Assembly: GCA_002835545.1 (NCBI GenBank)
Contig: PIZK01000001.1
Location: forward strand, 1 to 64,000
Length of the DNA stretch: 64,000 nucleotides
Direction: 5' to 3'
DNA from: Alteromonadales bacterium alter-6D02
Lineage (GTDB): Bacteria; Pseudomonadota; Gammaproteobacteria; Enterobacterales; Psychrobiaceae
The notes under the pieces are model-generated. The model worked only from the letters and a program-made list of their open reading frames with translations, made no database searches and was not told the origin of the DNA. Of the stretch, positions 33,619 through 42,284 are shown in pieces. Numbering within the stretch: position 1 is the stretch's first letter; each line of letters begins with the position of its first letter. Position numbers and translations under genes: made by a program.

Positions 33619-34821
33619 TCATTCATTTGGCAAGACTTGGTTAGGTGTGACTATTCCCGTATCAAGTTGATAGATTTGTTGTAAAATCTCACGCCATTGT
33701 TGATATTGATTAGATACGGTGCCAGTCAAGGTGACGGTTCGATCTTCAAGTTCAATCACACTCGGGGCAATACTGGCTTCAAGGGAGTCTCCAAGCTCTT
33801 GTAACGTATCAATATGTATTTGAGCGTCAGAGTCACGATCATAGCCACTCTTTATAACGTATGCACCACCTGATACCGCTAGTGTACTGGCTGCACGAGC
33901 TGAAGCATCTGAGCTTCGAACCCCTAAGATACCTGCGATAATGGTGGCTATTCCGAGTACTTTCTCTTGTGATGCCCGTTGTTTTAATTTATTTACTGCA
34001 ATAACTTCTCGATAACTCTCACTACGCCATTGTTGGTAAGGTTTACTCATTTCTTTGGCATAACTTTCATAATATTGCTGCAATGTATCGATGAATAAAT
34101 TGTCACGATCTTTTATTTGCTGGACTCGGGCTAGCATAGGGTCGTTTTCTGCTGGGAGACGTTTTACGGTGTAATGACCTTGAGCATTTTTACCTAAATG
34201 CTGTTGGTAAATAATCGGTGCAAGGGACTGCGCAAACTTTAGTTGAGTAATTTTACGCAGGTTGACTAATTCTGCTGAGGTAAGGCTTTGGCGGTGATTA
34301 TTTAAATCATTAGCGATTTGATTATAGATTGTTCGAAAAGGATCACTGTGACGTTGTGCTTTATCTTTATAGGAATAACTACTGGTACGGTGAGTATAGG
34401 TTTTTTTGAACCATTGTTTACCTTGGGCATCATTGACACTAATGGCTAGAGTGAGTGTTTCGCCGTCCGACTCAATGATTGTACCGTCGACAACCACATC
34501 AACAAATTGGTGCTGAGACGGAATAACGCGTACAGCTCCCCATGCACTGCTGTCTTGCAAAGTTTGCATTAAAAGTTGTGGAAAGTAACTTGCTTCCGCT
34601 AAGCGTATTTCAGGAAAAACAATAGTATCTTCATCAGACTGATCAAGGTCGGCTAAACCGCCATTGAATACTCTGATCCCAATATCTAATAGTTCTGCCT
34701 CTGGAATGTCACTTGCCTCACGCGTTAGCTCAACGACAGCGGCAGAGCGAACATCAACTGTACTACACCCGATGTTAAGGGCTAACGTCAATAAAATGAA
34801 GGAGTATAGTAAATATCTCAT
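33619..34821 (-). CDS. Large lipoprotein with C-terminal BON-like segment
   Basis: A 400-aa predicted lipoprotein (lipobox LNIGC near residue 18). I start at ATG 34821 because GAGAG is 6 bases upstream; 34839 and 34824 are in-frame alternatives. The N-terminal half (LDIGIRVFNGG, VDVVVDGTIIESDGETLTLAISVNDAQG) resembles CsgG/curli-assembly-like lipoproteins. A hydrophobic GIATIIAGILGV stretch lies near 295, and IAPSVIELEDRTVTLTGTVSNQYQQW near the end resembles a BON domain. A membrane-associated assembly or sensing role is inferred. Confidence 0.75.
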   Translation of the reverse strand: MRYLLYSFILLTLALNIGCSTVDVRSAAVVELTREASDIPEAELLDIGIRVFNGGLADLDQSDEDTIVFPEIRLAEASYFPQLLMQTLQDSSAWGAVRVIPSQHQFVDVVVDGTIIESDGETLTLAISVNDAQGKQWFKKTYTHRTSSYSYKDKAQRHSDPFRTIYNQIANDLNNHRQSLTSAELVNLRKITQLKFAQSLAPIIYQQHLGKNAQGHYTVKRLPAENDPMLARVQQIKDRDNLFIDTLQQYYESYAKEMSKPYQQWRSESYREVIAVNKLKQRASQEKVLGIATIIAGILGVRSSDASARAASTLAVSGGAYVIKSGYDRDSDAQIHIDTLQELGDSLEASIAPSVIELEDRTVTLTGTVSNQYQQWREILQQIYQLDTGIVTPNQVLPNE

Positions 34822-34892
34822 CATGAACTCTCTTATCATTATGTTTAGATCTTAAGTAACTTTTGTTACTCAACCTCACGCAGTTATTTGAC

Positions 34893-35957
34893 TTACTGAT
34901 TCTTTTTGTATTTTCTATATTCTTGCCACAACTTTTCACGCAGTGCAGGATCAGGCTCTTTTAATGCCGCTTCACGGATCTGGCGAGCGACTACATCATC
35001 ATCAACACCTGTCGGAATGTCAGCAGGGGGTGTATACGTTTGTTGCTGTTTAGATTTCCCTGGGACATTAGCGTTGCCAGAACCTGCTGGCATTGTTTGA
35101 TTTCCAACACCATTTTTCTGGGCTACAGGAGCTTTGCTTTCAGACTGACCATTGAGTACATCGTCGTAGAGTGACCCTATATCAGCGACTTCGACTTCAG
35201 CTTCACTCCCTTGCTCATTCCCTTTGCCTTCGATATATTCACGCTCTTTTAAAATCATCGCGTCATAGTCGCCCATCGAACGCGCGAGCTGTTCTTCAAG
35301 TTGTGCTGCCCGCTCAGCTGTAGTCTGAATTGCTGCCGCGGTTGGTATTTGAGTCGCTGAGTTTTCGTTACTAGCCACAGAAGAGCTAGACTGTTGACTC
35401 ATTGTTGCATTTGCATTTGCATTGTCATTGGCCGTGGCACTTGATGATTGGCTTGCATTATTATTTGTTGAACTGGCTGCTGCGTTAGTTTGCTCTTCTT
35501 CTGAAAAGTCTATTTCATCAGATGGCGTGCTCTCGCCGCTACCACTTTCCATCACTTCAGTTTGTTCTGCCGATTCACTGCCGTTAGCTTCATTCGAGTT
35601 ATCAGAGGCTTGTTCTTGGCCGTCATTTTCTTGTGTGCTAGCTTGCTCACTACTTTGCGGTGAGTGCTGCCCGGATGTAGCAGTTTGTTGGCTCGTGTCA
35701 GTTGTTGCTGCTTGCTGGCTTTGTTGCTGTTGTGAGGCTGCCGCACTTTGTGATTGACGCTGCTGTTTCCTCTTATTGGTCGCTGTTGAGTTGCTTTGAG
35801 ATTGAGCTGACGAGGGCTGACTTGGGCTACTCGCACTTTGTGAAGGTGGAGTAGGAGGGGTCTGCTGCGGTGTTGGCGGCGATGATTGCTGCGTAGTTTT
35901 ACAACTAATTAATGCAAGCAATGTTAACGCTAGTGCAATTTTCGTTGACGTATTCAT
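34893..35957 (-). CDS. Ser/Gln-rich low-complexity lipoprotein
   Basis: A 354-aa predicted lipoprotein (lipobox ALISC, C19). Residues 20-210 are extremely rich in Ser, Gln, Ala, Thr and Asn with few hydrophobics, so this is an extended, disordered linker. An ordered coiled-coil-like segment (TAERAAQLEEQLARSMGDYDAMILKERE) lies near 213-243. The C-terminus (DDDVVARQIREAALKEPDPALREKLWQEYRKYK) is helical and charged. It looks like a tether reaching across the periplasm. It begins 15 bp after the TPR/TonB-C-like gene. Confidence 0.78.
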   Translation of the reverse strand: MNTSTKIALALTLLALISCKTTQQSSPPTPQQTPPTPPSQSASSPSQPSSAQSQSNSTATNKRKQQRQSQSAAASQQQQSQQAATTDTSQQTATSGQHSPQSSEQASTQENDGQEQASDNSNEANGSESAEQTEVMESGSGESTPSDEIDFSEEEQTNAAASSTNNNASQSSSATANDNANANATMSQQSSSSVASNENSATQIPTAAAIQTTAERAAQLEEQLARSMGDYDAMILKEREYIEGKGNEQGSEAEVEVADIGSLYDDVLNGQSESKAPVAQKNGVGNQTMPAGSGNANVPGKSKQQQTYTPPADIPTGVDDDVVARQIREAALKEPDPALREKLWQEYRKYKKNQ

Positions 35958-35972
35958 AAAGAGTCCCCGACG

Positions 35973-37214
35973 TTAATCGACAAAAATATGTAATTTAGTG
36001 TGTTCTGTAGCCGCTAATAGTCCATTATTGATCCGTGGGCGAAAACGTGAAGCTCGAAGAAATTTAACCGCTTTAGCCCGAATAGAGCTGGTACTTTTTG
36101 GCTTAGCACTAAGCACTTTAATGGCTCTTGCGCGTCCATTAGGGGTGACATTAAATGAGGCATGGACATATTGTTGGTGAGTAGATGTGCTTTGTTGCGG
36201 CAGGTGCTCACTGCTATTTAATGTTAATTGTGGGAAATTTGGTAACGCAATGGGCTTTGAAAAGAGCTGTTGACGGAAATTATTATTGGTATCGTGTTCC
36301 TTAGCATATTGGTAAGCGATGTGATAATCCTTTGTTGCGGATTGAGTTTTACCATACATTAATTCCCAATCAGCAAGTTTGAGCATCGCATTGACAATGC
36401 GTAAGTGATCTTTAACTGGTTGATTAGTTAGAATCTTAATTTCTTTGTTTACAATTTCTTTGCCCACTCTAAAGCTCTTTCTTTTTAGCACTCCAATCGT
36501 TGAAGGACCAATCATAGGTTGATTCTCTTGGCCAGTTTGAATCGCTCTAGTCTCAGAACTAATTGCCACAAAGTAGTTGGCTATCATTAGTCCATGAAGT
36601 GCCCCGATATTTTCAATATGCGTTTCTCCGTATTTTGTACTGATTAACTCTGTCAGTTTTTCGAGTGTTTTGTATGCGGTGATCAGGTGGTCGATAGGCA
36701 TATCACTATAGCCTTGCGAATATGACTTTAGATTCCAATTCGCAAAATCCATCATGTTTTTAAGCATTTTATCGTCGTCAACGTTATAGTTGAGCGTGTG
36801 TAGCCAATATTGGTAGTGATACCAATTATTCACTAGTTTCCAGCGCTTTTGTGCTTTTAAGCTAGTGATAAGCTTTTTTAAAATAGGCAATTGATTTTTA
36901 GAATATAAACCTTCATCAACTCGATTTAAGTGAAGTGCACGTTCAAATTGTTTTACGGCAAGTTCGTGTTGGTTGATCGTTTGGTAAGCAGTACCGAGGC
37001 TTAATACTTCTTGACCTAACTCATTACTATAAGCACCGCCTTGCAACTCAAGTTGGCTGATTTTTGTTTGGTAATATTCAATAGACTTCTGCTGTGCTCG
37101 TTTGGCTGTATTGTTGCTATCAACGTCAGAAGGGGTTACAGCAATGGTTGGTAACGCTGCCCAATAAACCAACAGGCTGAAAAGGTAAAGTGTGGAGTTT
37201 CGATGGGCTAACAT
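35973..37214 (-). CDS. Exported TPR protein with TonB-C-like C-terminal domain
   Basis: A 413-aa periplasmic protein and the first gene of the envelope operon. I start at ATG 37214 (MLAHRNSTLYLFSLLVYW), 6 bases after AGAGGA; the frame extends to 37250. A signal peptide ends near residue 26. TPR-like helices follow (for example QTINQHELAVKQFERALHLN). The C-terminal 65 residues (VHASFNVTPNGRARAIKVL... KFLRASRFRPRINNG) match the TonB C-terminal fold of energy transducers. There is no proline-rich spanning region, so it is not a classical TonB; it may be a periplasmic adaptor for the channel. Confidence 0.8.
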   Translation of the reverse strand: MLAHRNSTLYLFSLLVYWAALPTIAVTPSDVDSNNTAKRAQQKSIEYYQTKISQLELQGGAYSNELGQEVLSLGTAYQTINQHELAVKQFERALHLNRVDEGLYSKNQLPILKKLITSLKAQKRWKLVNNWYHYQYWLHTLNYNVDDDKMLKNMMDFANWNLKSYSQGYSDMPIDHLITAYKTLEKLTELISTKYGETHIENIGALHGLMIANYFVAISSETRAIQTGQENQPMIGPSTIGVLKRKSFRVGKEIVNKEIKILTNQPVKDHLRIVNAMLKLADWELMYGKTQSATKDYHIAYQYAKEHDTNNNFRQQLFSKPIALPNFPQLTLNSSEHLPQQSTSTHQQYVHASFNVTPNGRARAIKVLSAKPKSTSSIRAKAVKFLRASRFRPRINNGLLAATEHTKLHIFVD

Positions 37215-37692
37215 AATTGATCCTCTGAATATATTTACGTTAAACGACAACAGTTAGAGCAAGAGTCTCTCGTGCCAGTAATACGCTGCTATATATTTCC
37301 TTGGAAAAACTACAAAGTAGGTTGTTATTATTTTATCTTTAAGATAATTATCCTACGATTCAATACCGTGATTATTATTATATCCAGAGAGCCTAAGTTT
37401 ATGGTTGTTAGGACTTTGTTTGTTTTTTATTGATTAATTTTAAGTGTAGAACAACATCATTAATGCGTCATATTTTTTCTGATATTTTTTCTTTTTTGTC
37501 AAATCGTTGTGCGGAATGCTTTTGATGGGGAAGTAAGAAAAAGAGAAGCACAACAAGTGCAAAAAATATTCATAAATTCAATATGTTAAAATAAGACTTT
37601 CACTTGCTAGTGAAAGCATTGTAATATTACCCACTTATTTTAGAAAAATCTTTTATCGTTGTTTAACATGATTGCGATATGAGGAGAGCGAA
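37215..37692. promoter_or_regulatory. Divergent intergenic region between the envelope operon and uvrY
   Basis: A very AT-rich 478-bp spacer separating the leftward operon from the rightward uvrY gene. A perfect inverted repeat CTTTCACT-TTGC-AGTGAAAG... reading CTTTCACTTGCTAGTGAAAG lies at 37597-37616, about 77 bp before the uvrY start, and is the best operator candidate. GAGGAG at 37681-37686 is the uvrY ribosome-binding site. I could not assign promoter boxes for the operon. Confidence 0.45.
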
Positions 37693-38337
37693 GTGATTAA
37701 TGTTTTTTTAGTTGATGATCATGAACTTGTACGAACTGGGATCAAGCGTTTGCTTGAGGATGTTCGTGGCATGAAGGTCGTTGGCGAAGCTGATTCTGGA
37801 GAAACGGCAGTACAATGGTGTCGCAATAACGATACGGATATTGTCTTAATGGATATGAATATGCCAGGGATCGGTGGAATAGAAGCAACACGTCGTATTT
37901 TACGTCTAAACCCAGATATTAAAATTATTGTTATCAGCATTCACAGCGAAGAGCCTTACCCTACTAAAGTTATGCAAGCGGGTGCGGCGGGTTACTTAAC
38001 CAAAGGTGCTGCACCGAATGAAATGATTAATGCGATTCGCCAAGTAAAAACGGGCCAACGTTATTTATCTCCTGAGATTGCTCAACAGATGGCGTTAAGC
38101 CAGTTTAGACCTGCTGAAGATAATCCATTCCAAGCACTTTCTGACCGTGAGTTGCAGATCATGATGATGATCACCACCGGGCAAAAGGTTAATGACATCT
38201 CAGAGCAACTCAGTCTAAGCCCTAAAACAGTAAACTCGTATCGATACCGTTTGTTTAGTAAGTTAGAAGTGAGTGGTGATGTTGAATTAACCCATTTAGC
38301 TATTCGACACGGTTTCTTAGATACTGAAAAGCTGTAG
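37693..38337 (+). CDS. uvrY: Response regulator UvrY/GacA
   Basis: A 214-aa NarL/FixJ-family regulator. The receiver domain has phospho-acceptor D54 in DIVLMDMNMPG; the LuxR-type helix-turn-helix is near 150-205 (LSDRELQIMMMI ... LSLSPKTVNSYRYRLFSKL). In gammaproteobacteria it is the partner of BarA/GacS and activates CsrB-type small RNAs. The GTG start at 37693 gives MINVFLVDDHELVRTG, as in E. coli UvrY, and has GAGGAG 6 bases upstream; the TTG at 37672 is in-frame but unlikely. It is linked to uvrC as in E. coli. Confidence 0.95.
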   Translation: MINVFLVDDHELVRTGIKRLLEDVRGMKVVGEADSGETAVQWCRNNDTDIVLMDMNMPGIGGIEATRRILRLNPDIKIIVISIHSEEPYPTKVMQAGAAGYLTKGAAPNEMINAIRQVKTGQRYLSPEIAQQMALSQFRPAEDNPFQALSDRELQIMMMITTGQKVNDISEQLSLSPKTVNSYRYRLFSKLEVSGDVELTHLAIRHGFLDTEKL

Positions 38338-38349
38338 GCGTTTACTGCT

Positions 38350-40176
38350 CTGTTATTTGATTCTGCTGCATTTTTAAAAAATGTCACCACCGCAGCTGGT
38401 GTATATCAAATGCTCGACGTCAATGATGTCGTCATCTATGTTGGCAAGGCGAAAAATTTAAAAAAGCGCCTTGCTAGCTATTTCCGTTCTAATATTACTA
38501 ACGGAAAAACTCGGGTTTTAGTCAGTAAAATTGTCAATATCAAGGTGATTGTTACAAACACTGAAACCGAAGCCCTTATTTTAGAAAATGACCTTATCAA
38601 GCATCACATGCCTAAATATAATGTGTTGCTTCGTGATGATAAGTCTTATCCGTTTATTTTTATCTCTGAACATCGTCACCCTCGTATTACCAGCCATCGC
38701 GGTGCCAAAAAAGCCAAAGGTAAATATTTTGGCCCATACCCTAACAGCGGTGCGGTACGTGAAAGCCTGCATCTCATGCAAAAAATCTTTCCTATCCGCC
38801 AATGTGAAGATGCTTATTATCGCAATCGTTCACGCCCCTGCTTACAGTATCAACTCAAACGTTGCTTAGCGCCATGTGTTGCAGGCAAAGTGAGCGATGA
38901 AGACTATGCCAATGAAGTGAAGCTAGCTGGGCTCTTTTTAGCTGGTGATAGTCAAAAGGTCTTGGGACAGCTGGTGGAGAAGATGGAAGCGGCGAGTCAT
39001 GCGCTTAACTTTGAAGCCGCAGCGCGTTATCGCGATCAATTAACGGCACTGCGCAAAGTACAAGAGCAGCAGTGGATTAACTCCGATCAAACGGATGTCG
39101 ATGTGGTTGGCTTTAATTATGAACACGGCATTGCCTGTTTTCATTTATTGTTTATTCGTAATGGTAAGGTGTTGGGGTCACGGAGTTATTACCCTAAAAT
39201 CCCTAAAGGTACGGAGAGTGCAGAACTATACAGTGCCTTTATCTTACAGTTCTATTTAAATAGTAGCGCAGGTCGTCAAATTCCAAGACAAGTTCTACAT
39301 AATTGTGACACCCTTGATCAACAAGGCATTGGCGAAGCCCTGTCGAGTGAAGCGGGCTATAAAGTACAGCTTCATCACAATACGCGAGGCGAGCGTGCTA
39401 AGTTAGTTGATATGGCGCAGCGTAATGCGCGTATTGGCTTAGAAAGCAAGCTGGCACAAAAGGGCACTCAGTTACAACGTATTACAGCGCTAGAGCAAGC
39501 ATTAGATAGTGATAAAAAAATCACTCGGATGGAGTGTTTTGATATTTCTCATACCTCTGGCCAACAAACGGTGGCTTCGTGTGTAGTGTTTGATCGTGAA
39601 GGACCAGCAAAAGCACAATATCGTAAGTTTAATATTGAAGGCATTACCCCCGGTGATGATTATGCCGCGATGCGTCAAGCATTGTCACGCCGATTTGCAA
39701 AGGCTAACGATGCGCAGTTGATTCCAGATGTACTCTTTATTGATGGTGGTAAAGGGCAACTCACCGAAGCCGAAGAGGTGATAGCCCAATATCAAGAGCA
39801 TTTGCCTAAAATACCTTTGCTACTTGGTGTCGCTAAAGGGGAAGGGCGTAAGCCAGGTTTAGAGACGCTGATTGTGGGGAGCACGCGTGAGATCATCGAT
39901 TTAGAAAATGATAATGCTGCTCTTCACTTGATTCAACATATTCGTGATGAGTCGCATCGTTTTGCGATTACAGGACATCGTGCGCGTCGTGCTAAAGTTA
40001 AAAATACCTCGACGCTAGAAAGTATTCCTGGTGTTGGCCCGAAACGTCGCCAAGCCTTAATTAAATATTTAGGTGGGATGCAAGAGCTTAAAAAAGCCAG
40101 TCGCGAAGAAATTGCGAAAGTGCCGGGGGTTAGTGCCGAACTTGCCGCAATTATTTTTGATAGCTTAAATCACTAG
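38350..40176 (+). CDS. uvrC: UvrABC nuclease subunit C, probable non-AUG start
   Basis: The dual-incision nuclease of nucleotide excision repair. The first ATG in frame is 38410 and would give 588 aa lacking the GVY half of the GIY-YIG nuclease motif. The upstream codons read [18 protein letters not shown], matching the E. coli UvrC start region, with GVY...VIYVGKAK complete. No ATG, GTG or TTG lies between the uvrY stop (38337) and 38410, so CTG 38350 (608 aa against 610 in E. coli) is the best start. A UvrB-binding UVR motif, RNase H-like domain and C-terminal HhH pair ([18 protein letters not shown]) are present. Confidence 0.9.
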   Translation: MLFDSAAFLKNVTTAAGVYQMLDVNDVVIYVGKAKNLKKRLASYFRSNITNGKTRVLVSKIVNIKVIVTNTETEALILENDLIKHHMPKYNVLLRDDKSYPFIFISEHRHPRITSHRGAKKAKGKYFGPYPNSGAVRESLHLMQKIFPIRQCEDAYYRNRSRPCLQYQLKRCLAPCVAGKVSDEDYANEVKLAGLFLAGDSQKVLGQLVEKMEAASHALNFEAAARYRDQLTALRKVQEQQWINSDQTDVDVVGFNYEHGIACFHLLFIRNGKVLGSRSYYPKIPKGTESAELYSAFILQFYLNSSAGRQIPRQVLHNCDTLDQQGIGEALSSEAGYKVQLHHNTRGERAKLVDMAQRNARIGLESKLAQKGTQLQRITALEQALDSDKKITRMECFDISHTSGQQTVASCVVFDREGPAKAQYRKFNIEGITPGDDYAAMRQALSRRFAKANDAQLIPDVLFIDGGKGQLTEAEEVIAQYQEHLPKIPLLLGVAKGEGRKPGLETLIVGSTREIIDLENDNAALHLIQHIRDESHRFAITGHRARRAKVKNTSTLESIPGVGPKRRQALIKYLGGMQELKKASREEIAKVPGVSAELAAIIFDSLNH

Positions 40177-40278
40177 TGGGTGTTTTATAAGCAGTTATTA
40201 ATTTGATGTGGTTAGGTGTTTGTATTACTCGTGTCTTTAGGGCAACATAAGGGCACATTCATCAAGTTAAATATTGTA

Positions 40279-40839
40279 ATGCCGTTAACTATTCCAAATC
40301 TATTGACCTTATTACGGGTCGTATTAATCCCTGTTTTTCTTGCTTCTTTCTTCGCACCGACTGAGCATCGATATTTAATCGCCGCATTTATCTTCTGGTT
40401 TGCCGCTGGTACAGACATATTAGATGGTTATTTAGCTAGAAAACTCAACCAGAGTACTAAATTTGGTGCTTTCCTTGACCCTGTAGCTGATAAGGTGATG
40501 GTATGTGGTGCACTAGTACTGCTAAGTCATGATTATCAATCCGTTTGGGTAACCGTCCCTGCGATTGTAATGATCTCTCGAGAAATCATTATCAGTGCGC
40601 TCAGAGAGTGGATGGCTGAATTAGGCAAGCGAGGTATTGTTGCTGTGTCTATTTGGGGGAAAATTAAAACGGCTGCACAGATGCTCGCAATAATTGCACT
40701 TCTATCACGCTATAATGAAACCGTCATTAATATTGGTTTTGGTTTATTGTACATAGCAACCGCATTAACTATTTCATCAATGATTAGCTATTTATGGGCT
40801 GCGAGTGCAAGTATTAAGGAGCAAGACCAAGAAATCTGA
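40279..40839 (+). CDS. pgsA: CDP-diacylglycerol--glycerol-3-phosphate 3-phosphatidyltransferase
   Basis: A 186-aa inner-membrane enzyme making phosphatidylglycerol phosphate, the committed step to PG and cardiolipin. The CDP-alcohol phosphotransferase motif D-G-x2-A-R-x8-G-x3-D-x3-D is complete in DILDGYLARKLNQSTKFGAF plus LDPVADK. I start at ATG 40279 (MPLTIPNLLTLLRV), which aligns with the E. coli N-terminus; the longer frame from 40216 is not homologous. Essential gene, in its usual place after uvrC and before the tRNA cluster. Confidence 0.95.
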   Translation: MPLTIPNLLTLLRVVLIPVFLASFFAPTEHRYLIAAFIFWFAAGTDILDGYLARKLNQSTKFGAFLDPVADKVMVCGALVLLSHDYQSVWVTVPAIVMISREIIISALREWMAELGKRGIVAVSIWGKIKTAAQMLAIIALLSRYNETVINIGFGLLYIATALTISSMISYLWAASASIKEQDQEI

Positions 40840-40920
40840 TTGAATTTAACTCACATTGAACTAAAGTTGTTCTTTTCGTAGGTTATTTGGTCAAGTGAAA
40901 CAAAAAGTTAAAAAACATTG

Positions 40921-40948
40921 TTGACTCCTTTTAATAAATCATTAGAAT
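40921..40948 (+). promoter_or_regulatory. Sigma-70 promoter of the tRNA cluster
   Basis: TTGACT (40921-40926), a 16-bp spacer and TAGAAT (40943-40948), followed by GCGCTGC, a GC-rich discriminator typical of stable-RNA promoters under stringent control. It lies about 75 bp before the first tRNA. Confidence 0.8.
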
Positions 40949-41023
40949 GCGCTGCATCGGATGACAACAACGAACCACAAAAAATGTAGTTCAACGGAGT
41001 TAACCGATAAGTAAATACAAAGT

Positions 41024-41099
41024 GCGACTTTAGCTCAGCTGGTAGAGCGCGACCTTGCCAAGGTCGAGGTCACGAGTTCGAACCTCGTAAGTCGCTCCA
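41024..41099 (+). tRNA. tRNA-Gly(GCC)
   Basis: A 76-nt cloverleaf with acceptor GCGACTT/AAGTCGC, D-arm with AGCTCAGCTGG, anticodon loop TTGCCAA, T-loop GTTCGAACC and encoded CCA. First of the cluster, corresponding to E. coli glyW by synteny. It is identical to the copy at 41335-41410. Confidence 0.97.
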
Positions 41100-41130
41100 A
41101 ATACTCTGTATGTATTTACTGAAAGATAAT

Positions 41131-41204
41131 GGCGGGTTGGCAGAGTGGCCATGCAGCGGATTGCAAATCCGTCCACCTCGGTTCGACTCCGGGACCCGCC
41201 TCCA
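41131..41204 (+). tRNA. tRNA-Cys(GCA)
   Basis: A 74-nt cloverleaf, acceptor GGCGGGT/ACCCGCC, anticodon loop TTGCAAA, T-loop GTTCGACTC and encoded CCA after discriminator T. It corresponds to E. coli cysT by position. Confidence 0.97.
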
Positions 41205-41226
41205 TTATCTTGCTTTATCCTGTGTC

Positions 41227-41312
41227 GCCCGGGTGGTGGAATTGGTAGACACAAGGGATTTAAAATCCCTCGCTCATAGAGCGTGACGGTTCAAGTCCGT
41301 CTCCGGGCACCA
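41227..41312 (+). tRNA. tRNA-Leu(TAA), copy 1
   Basis: An 86-nt class II tRNA with long variable arm (CGCTCATAGAGCG), acceptor GCCCGGG/CCCGGGC... closing as TCCGGGC, anticodon loop TTTAAAA and encoded CCA. It matches E. coli leuZ by synteny. Confidence 0.97.
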
Positions 41313-41334
41313 ACATGGTGTAAACAACAAATTT

Positions 41335-41410
41335 GCGACTTTAGCTCAGCTGGTAGAGCGCGACCTTGCCAAGGTCGAGGTCACGAGTTCGAACCTCGTA
41401 AGTCGCTCCA
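41335..41410 (+). tRNA. tRNA-Gly(GCC), copy 2
   Basis: Identical 76-nt copy of the tRNA-Gly at 41024-41099, placed after the first tRNA-Leu. Confidence 0.97.
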
Positions 41411-41468
41411 ATTTCTTTGTTATAAAAATACAGAAATTGACCACAGATTCGCCTAGCGAACATCCGAT

Positions 41469-41554
41469 GCCCGGGTGGTGGAATTGGTAGACACAAGGGA
41501 TTTAAAATCCCTCGCTCATAGAGCGTGACGGTTCAAGTCCGTCTCCGGGCACCA
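41469..41554 (+). tRNA. tRNA-Leu(TAA), copy 2
   Basis: Identical in sequence to the copy at 41227-41312. The 5' spacer GACCACAGATTCGCCTAGCG is nearly repeated before copy 3, showing that copies 2 and 3 arose as a unit of 178 bp. Confidence 0.97.
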
Positions 41555-41646
41555 CCTCATTTATATTCACATTGATAACCATTGTCAGTGCTGAATGATT
41601 TAACATCAGTTAAATCGACCACAGATTCGCTTAGCGAACATCCGAT

Positions 41647-41732
41647 GCCCGGGTGGTGGAATTGGTAGACACAAGGGATTTAAAATCCCTCGCTCATAGA
41701 GCGTGACGGTTCAAGTCCGTCTCCGGGCACCA
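41647..41732 (+). tRNA. tRNA-Leu(TAA), copy 3
   Basis: Third identical 86-nt tRNA-Leu(TAA). It is preceded by GACCACAGATTCGCTTAGCG, one base different from the spacer before copy 2, as expected for a recent tandem duplication. Confidence 0.97.
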
Positions 41733-41861
41733 CCTTTATTCTTCAAGATAAAAACTAAAATACTATTTAATACATCTTATCCCTATAAAAATTCACATCA
41801 ATAATAAACTTAGTGCTTAAGCTGTTGTCTACTAATACCTTGTTATTATATGGATATAGAA

Positions 41862-42284
41862 ATGATAAAGCTTCATCACTTCAGTGCTGTTTCATTGTTA
41901 ATTGCCTTATCGGCCAGTTCAGTAGCCGCTGAGATTAAATCTCTTTCTTCACTAATAGCTGTACCTGCTCAGCACAATGGAAAATGTGTCCAGACGGCAG
42001 GGATACTCAGTGTTATTCAACAACGTTTATATTTAGATCGTGAAAGCTATGCTTCTCAGGTATACGAAAACTCAGTATTGCTAAAACATGACTTTGATGT
42101 GAGCAATAAGTATTTAGAGGGGAGAATGGTACGCTATATTGGCTTATATCAGACAACTGATAAGGAGCACGGTAGTCTGAGTGGTTATTTTGATAACTTC
42201 CAAACTATAGAAGTTTTAGGTAAGCGGGCATTCAATGAAAAAAGAGTGAATGTTATCGGTGTTTCAGAGTGTAAGGAAAACTAA
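41862..42284 (+). CDS. Secreted protein of unknown function, possible OB fold
   Basis: A 140-aa exported protein. ATG 41862 begins a good signal peptide (MIKLHHFSAVSLLIALSASSVAA); an ATG 12 bases upstream is in frame but adds acidic residues. The mature part (LIAVPAQHNGKCVQTAGILSV... YLEGRMVRYIGLYQTTD... LSGYFDNFQTIEVLG) has the strand order of small OB-fold proteins. Two cysteines may pair. It stands alone after the tRNA cluster. Family not recognised. Confidence 0.7.
   Translation: MIKLHHFSAVSLLIALSASSVAAEIKSLSSLIAVPAQHNGKCVQTAGILSVIQQRLYLDRESYASQVYENSVLLKHDFDVSNKYLEGRMVRYIGLYQTTDKEHGSLSGYFDNFQTIEVLGKRAFNEKRVNVIGVSECKEN

Noticed and set aside
35422-35757. Antisense open frame opposite the Ser/Gln-rich lipoprotein gene
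   Set aside because: It is a by-product of the repetitive codons of the sense gene; Cys/Leu/Ala-rich translation with no start signal.
22461-37214. Zorya-type anti-phage defence system
   Set aside because: Zorya has a MotA-like ZorA and an OmpA-domain ZorB plus cytoplasmic effectors such as a helicase or nuclease. Here no helicase or nuclease is present, the TolR-like proteins carry VWA domains, and several lipoproteins and periplasmic scaffolds point to an envelope role.
22461-37214. Classical Tol-Pal or TonB-ExbBD locus
   Set aside because: No TolA, TolB, Pal, CpoB, ExbD or proline-rich TonB is present; only the channel protein and a TonB-C-like domain resemble them.
41030-41254. Minus-strand open frame across the tRNA cluster
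   Set aside because: It covers three tRNA genes and merely reads their complements.
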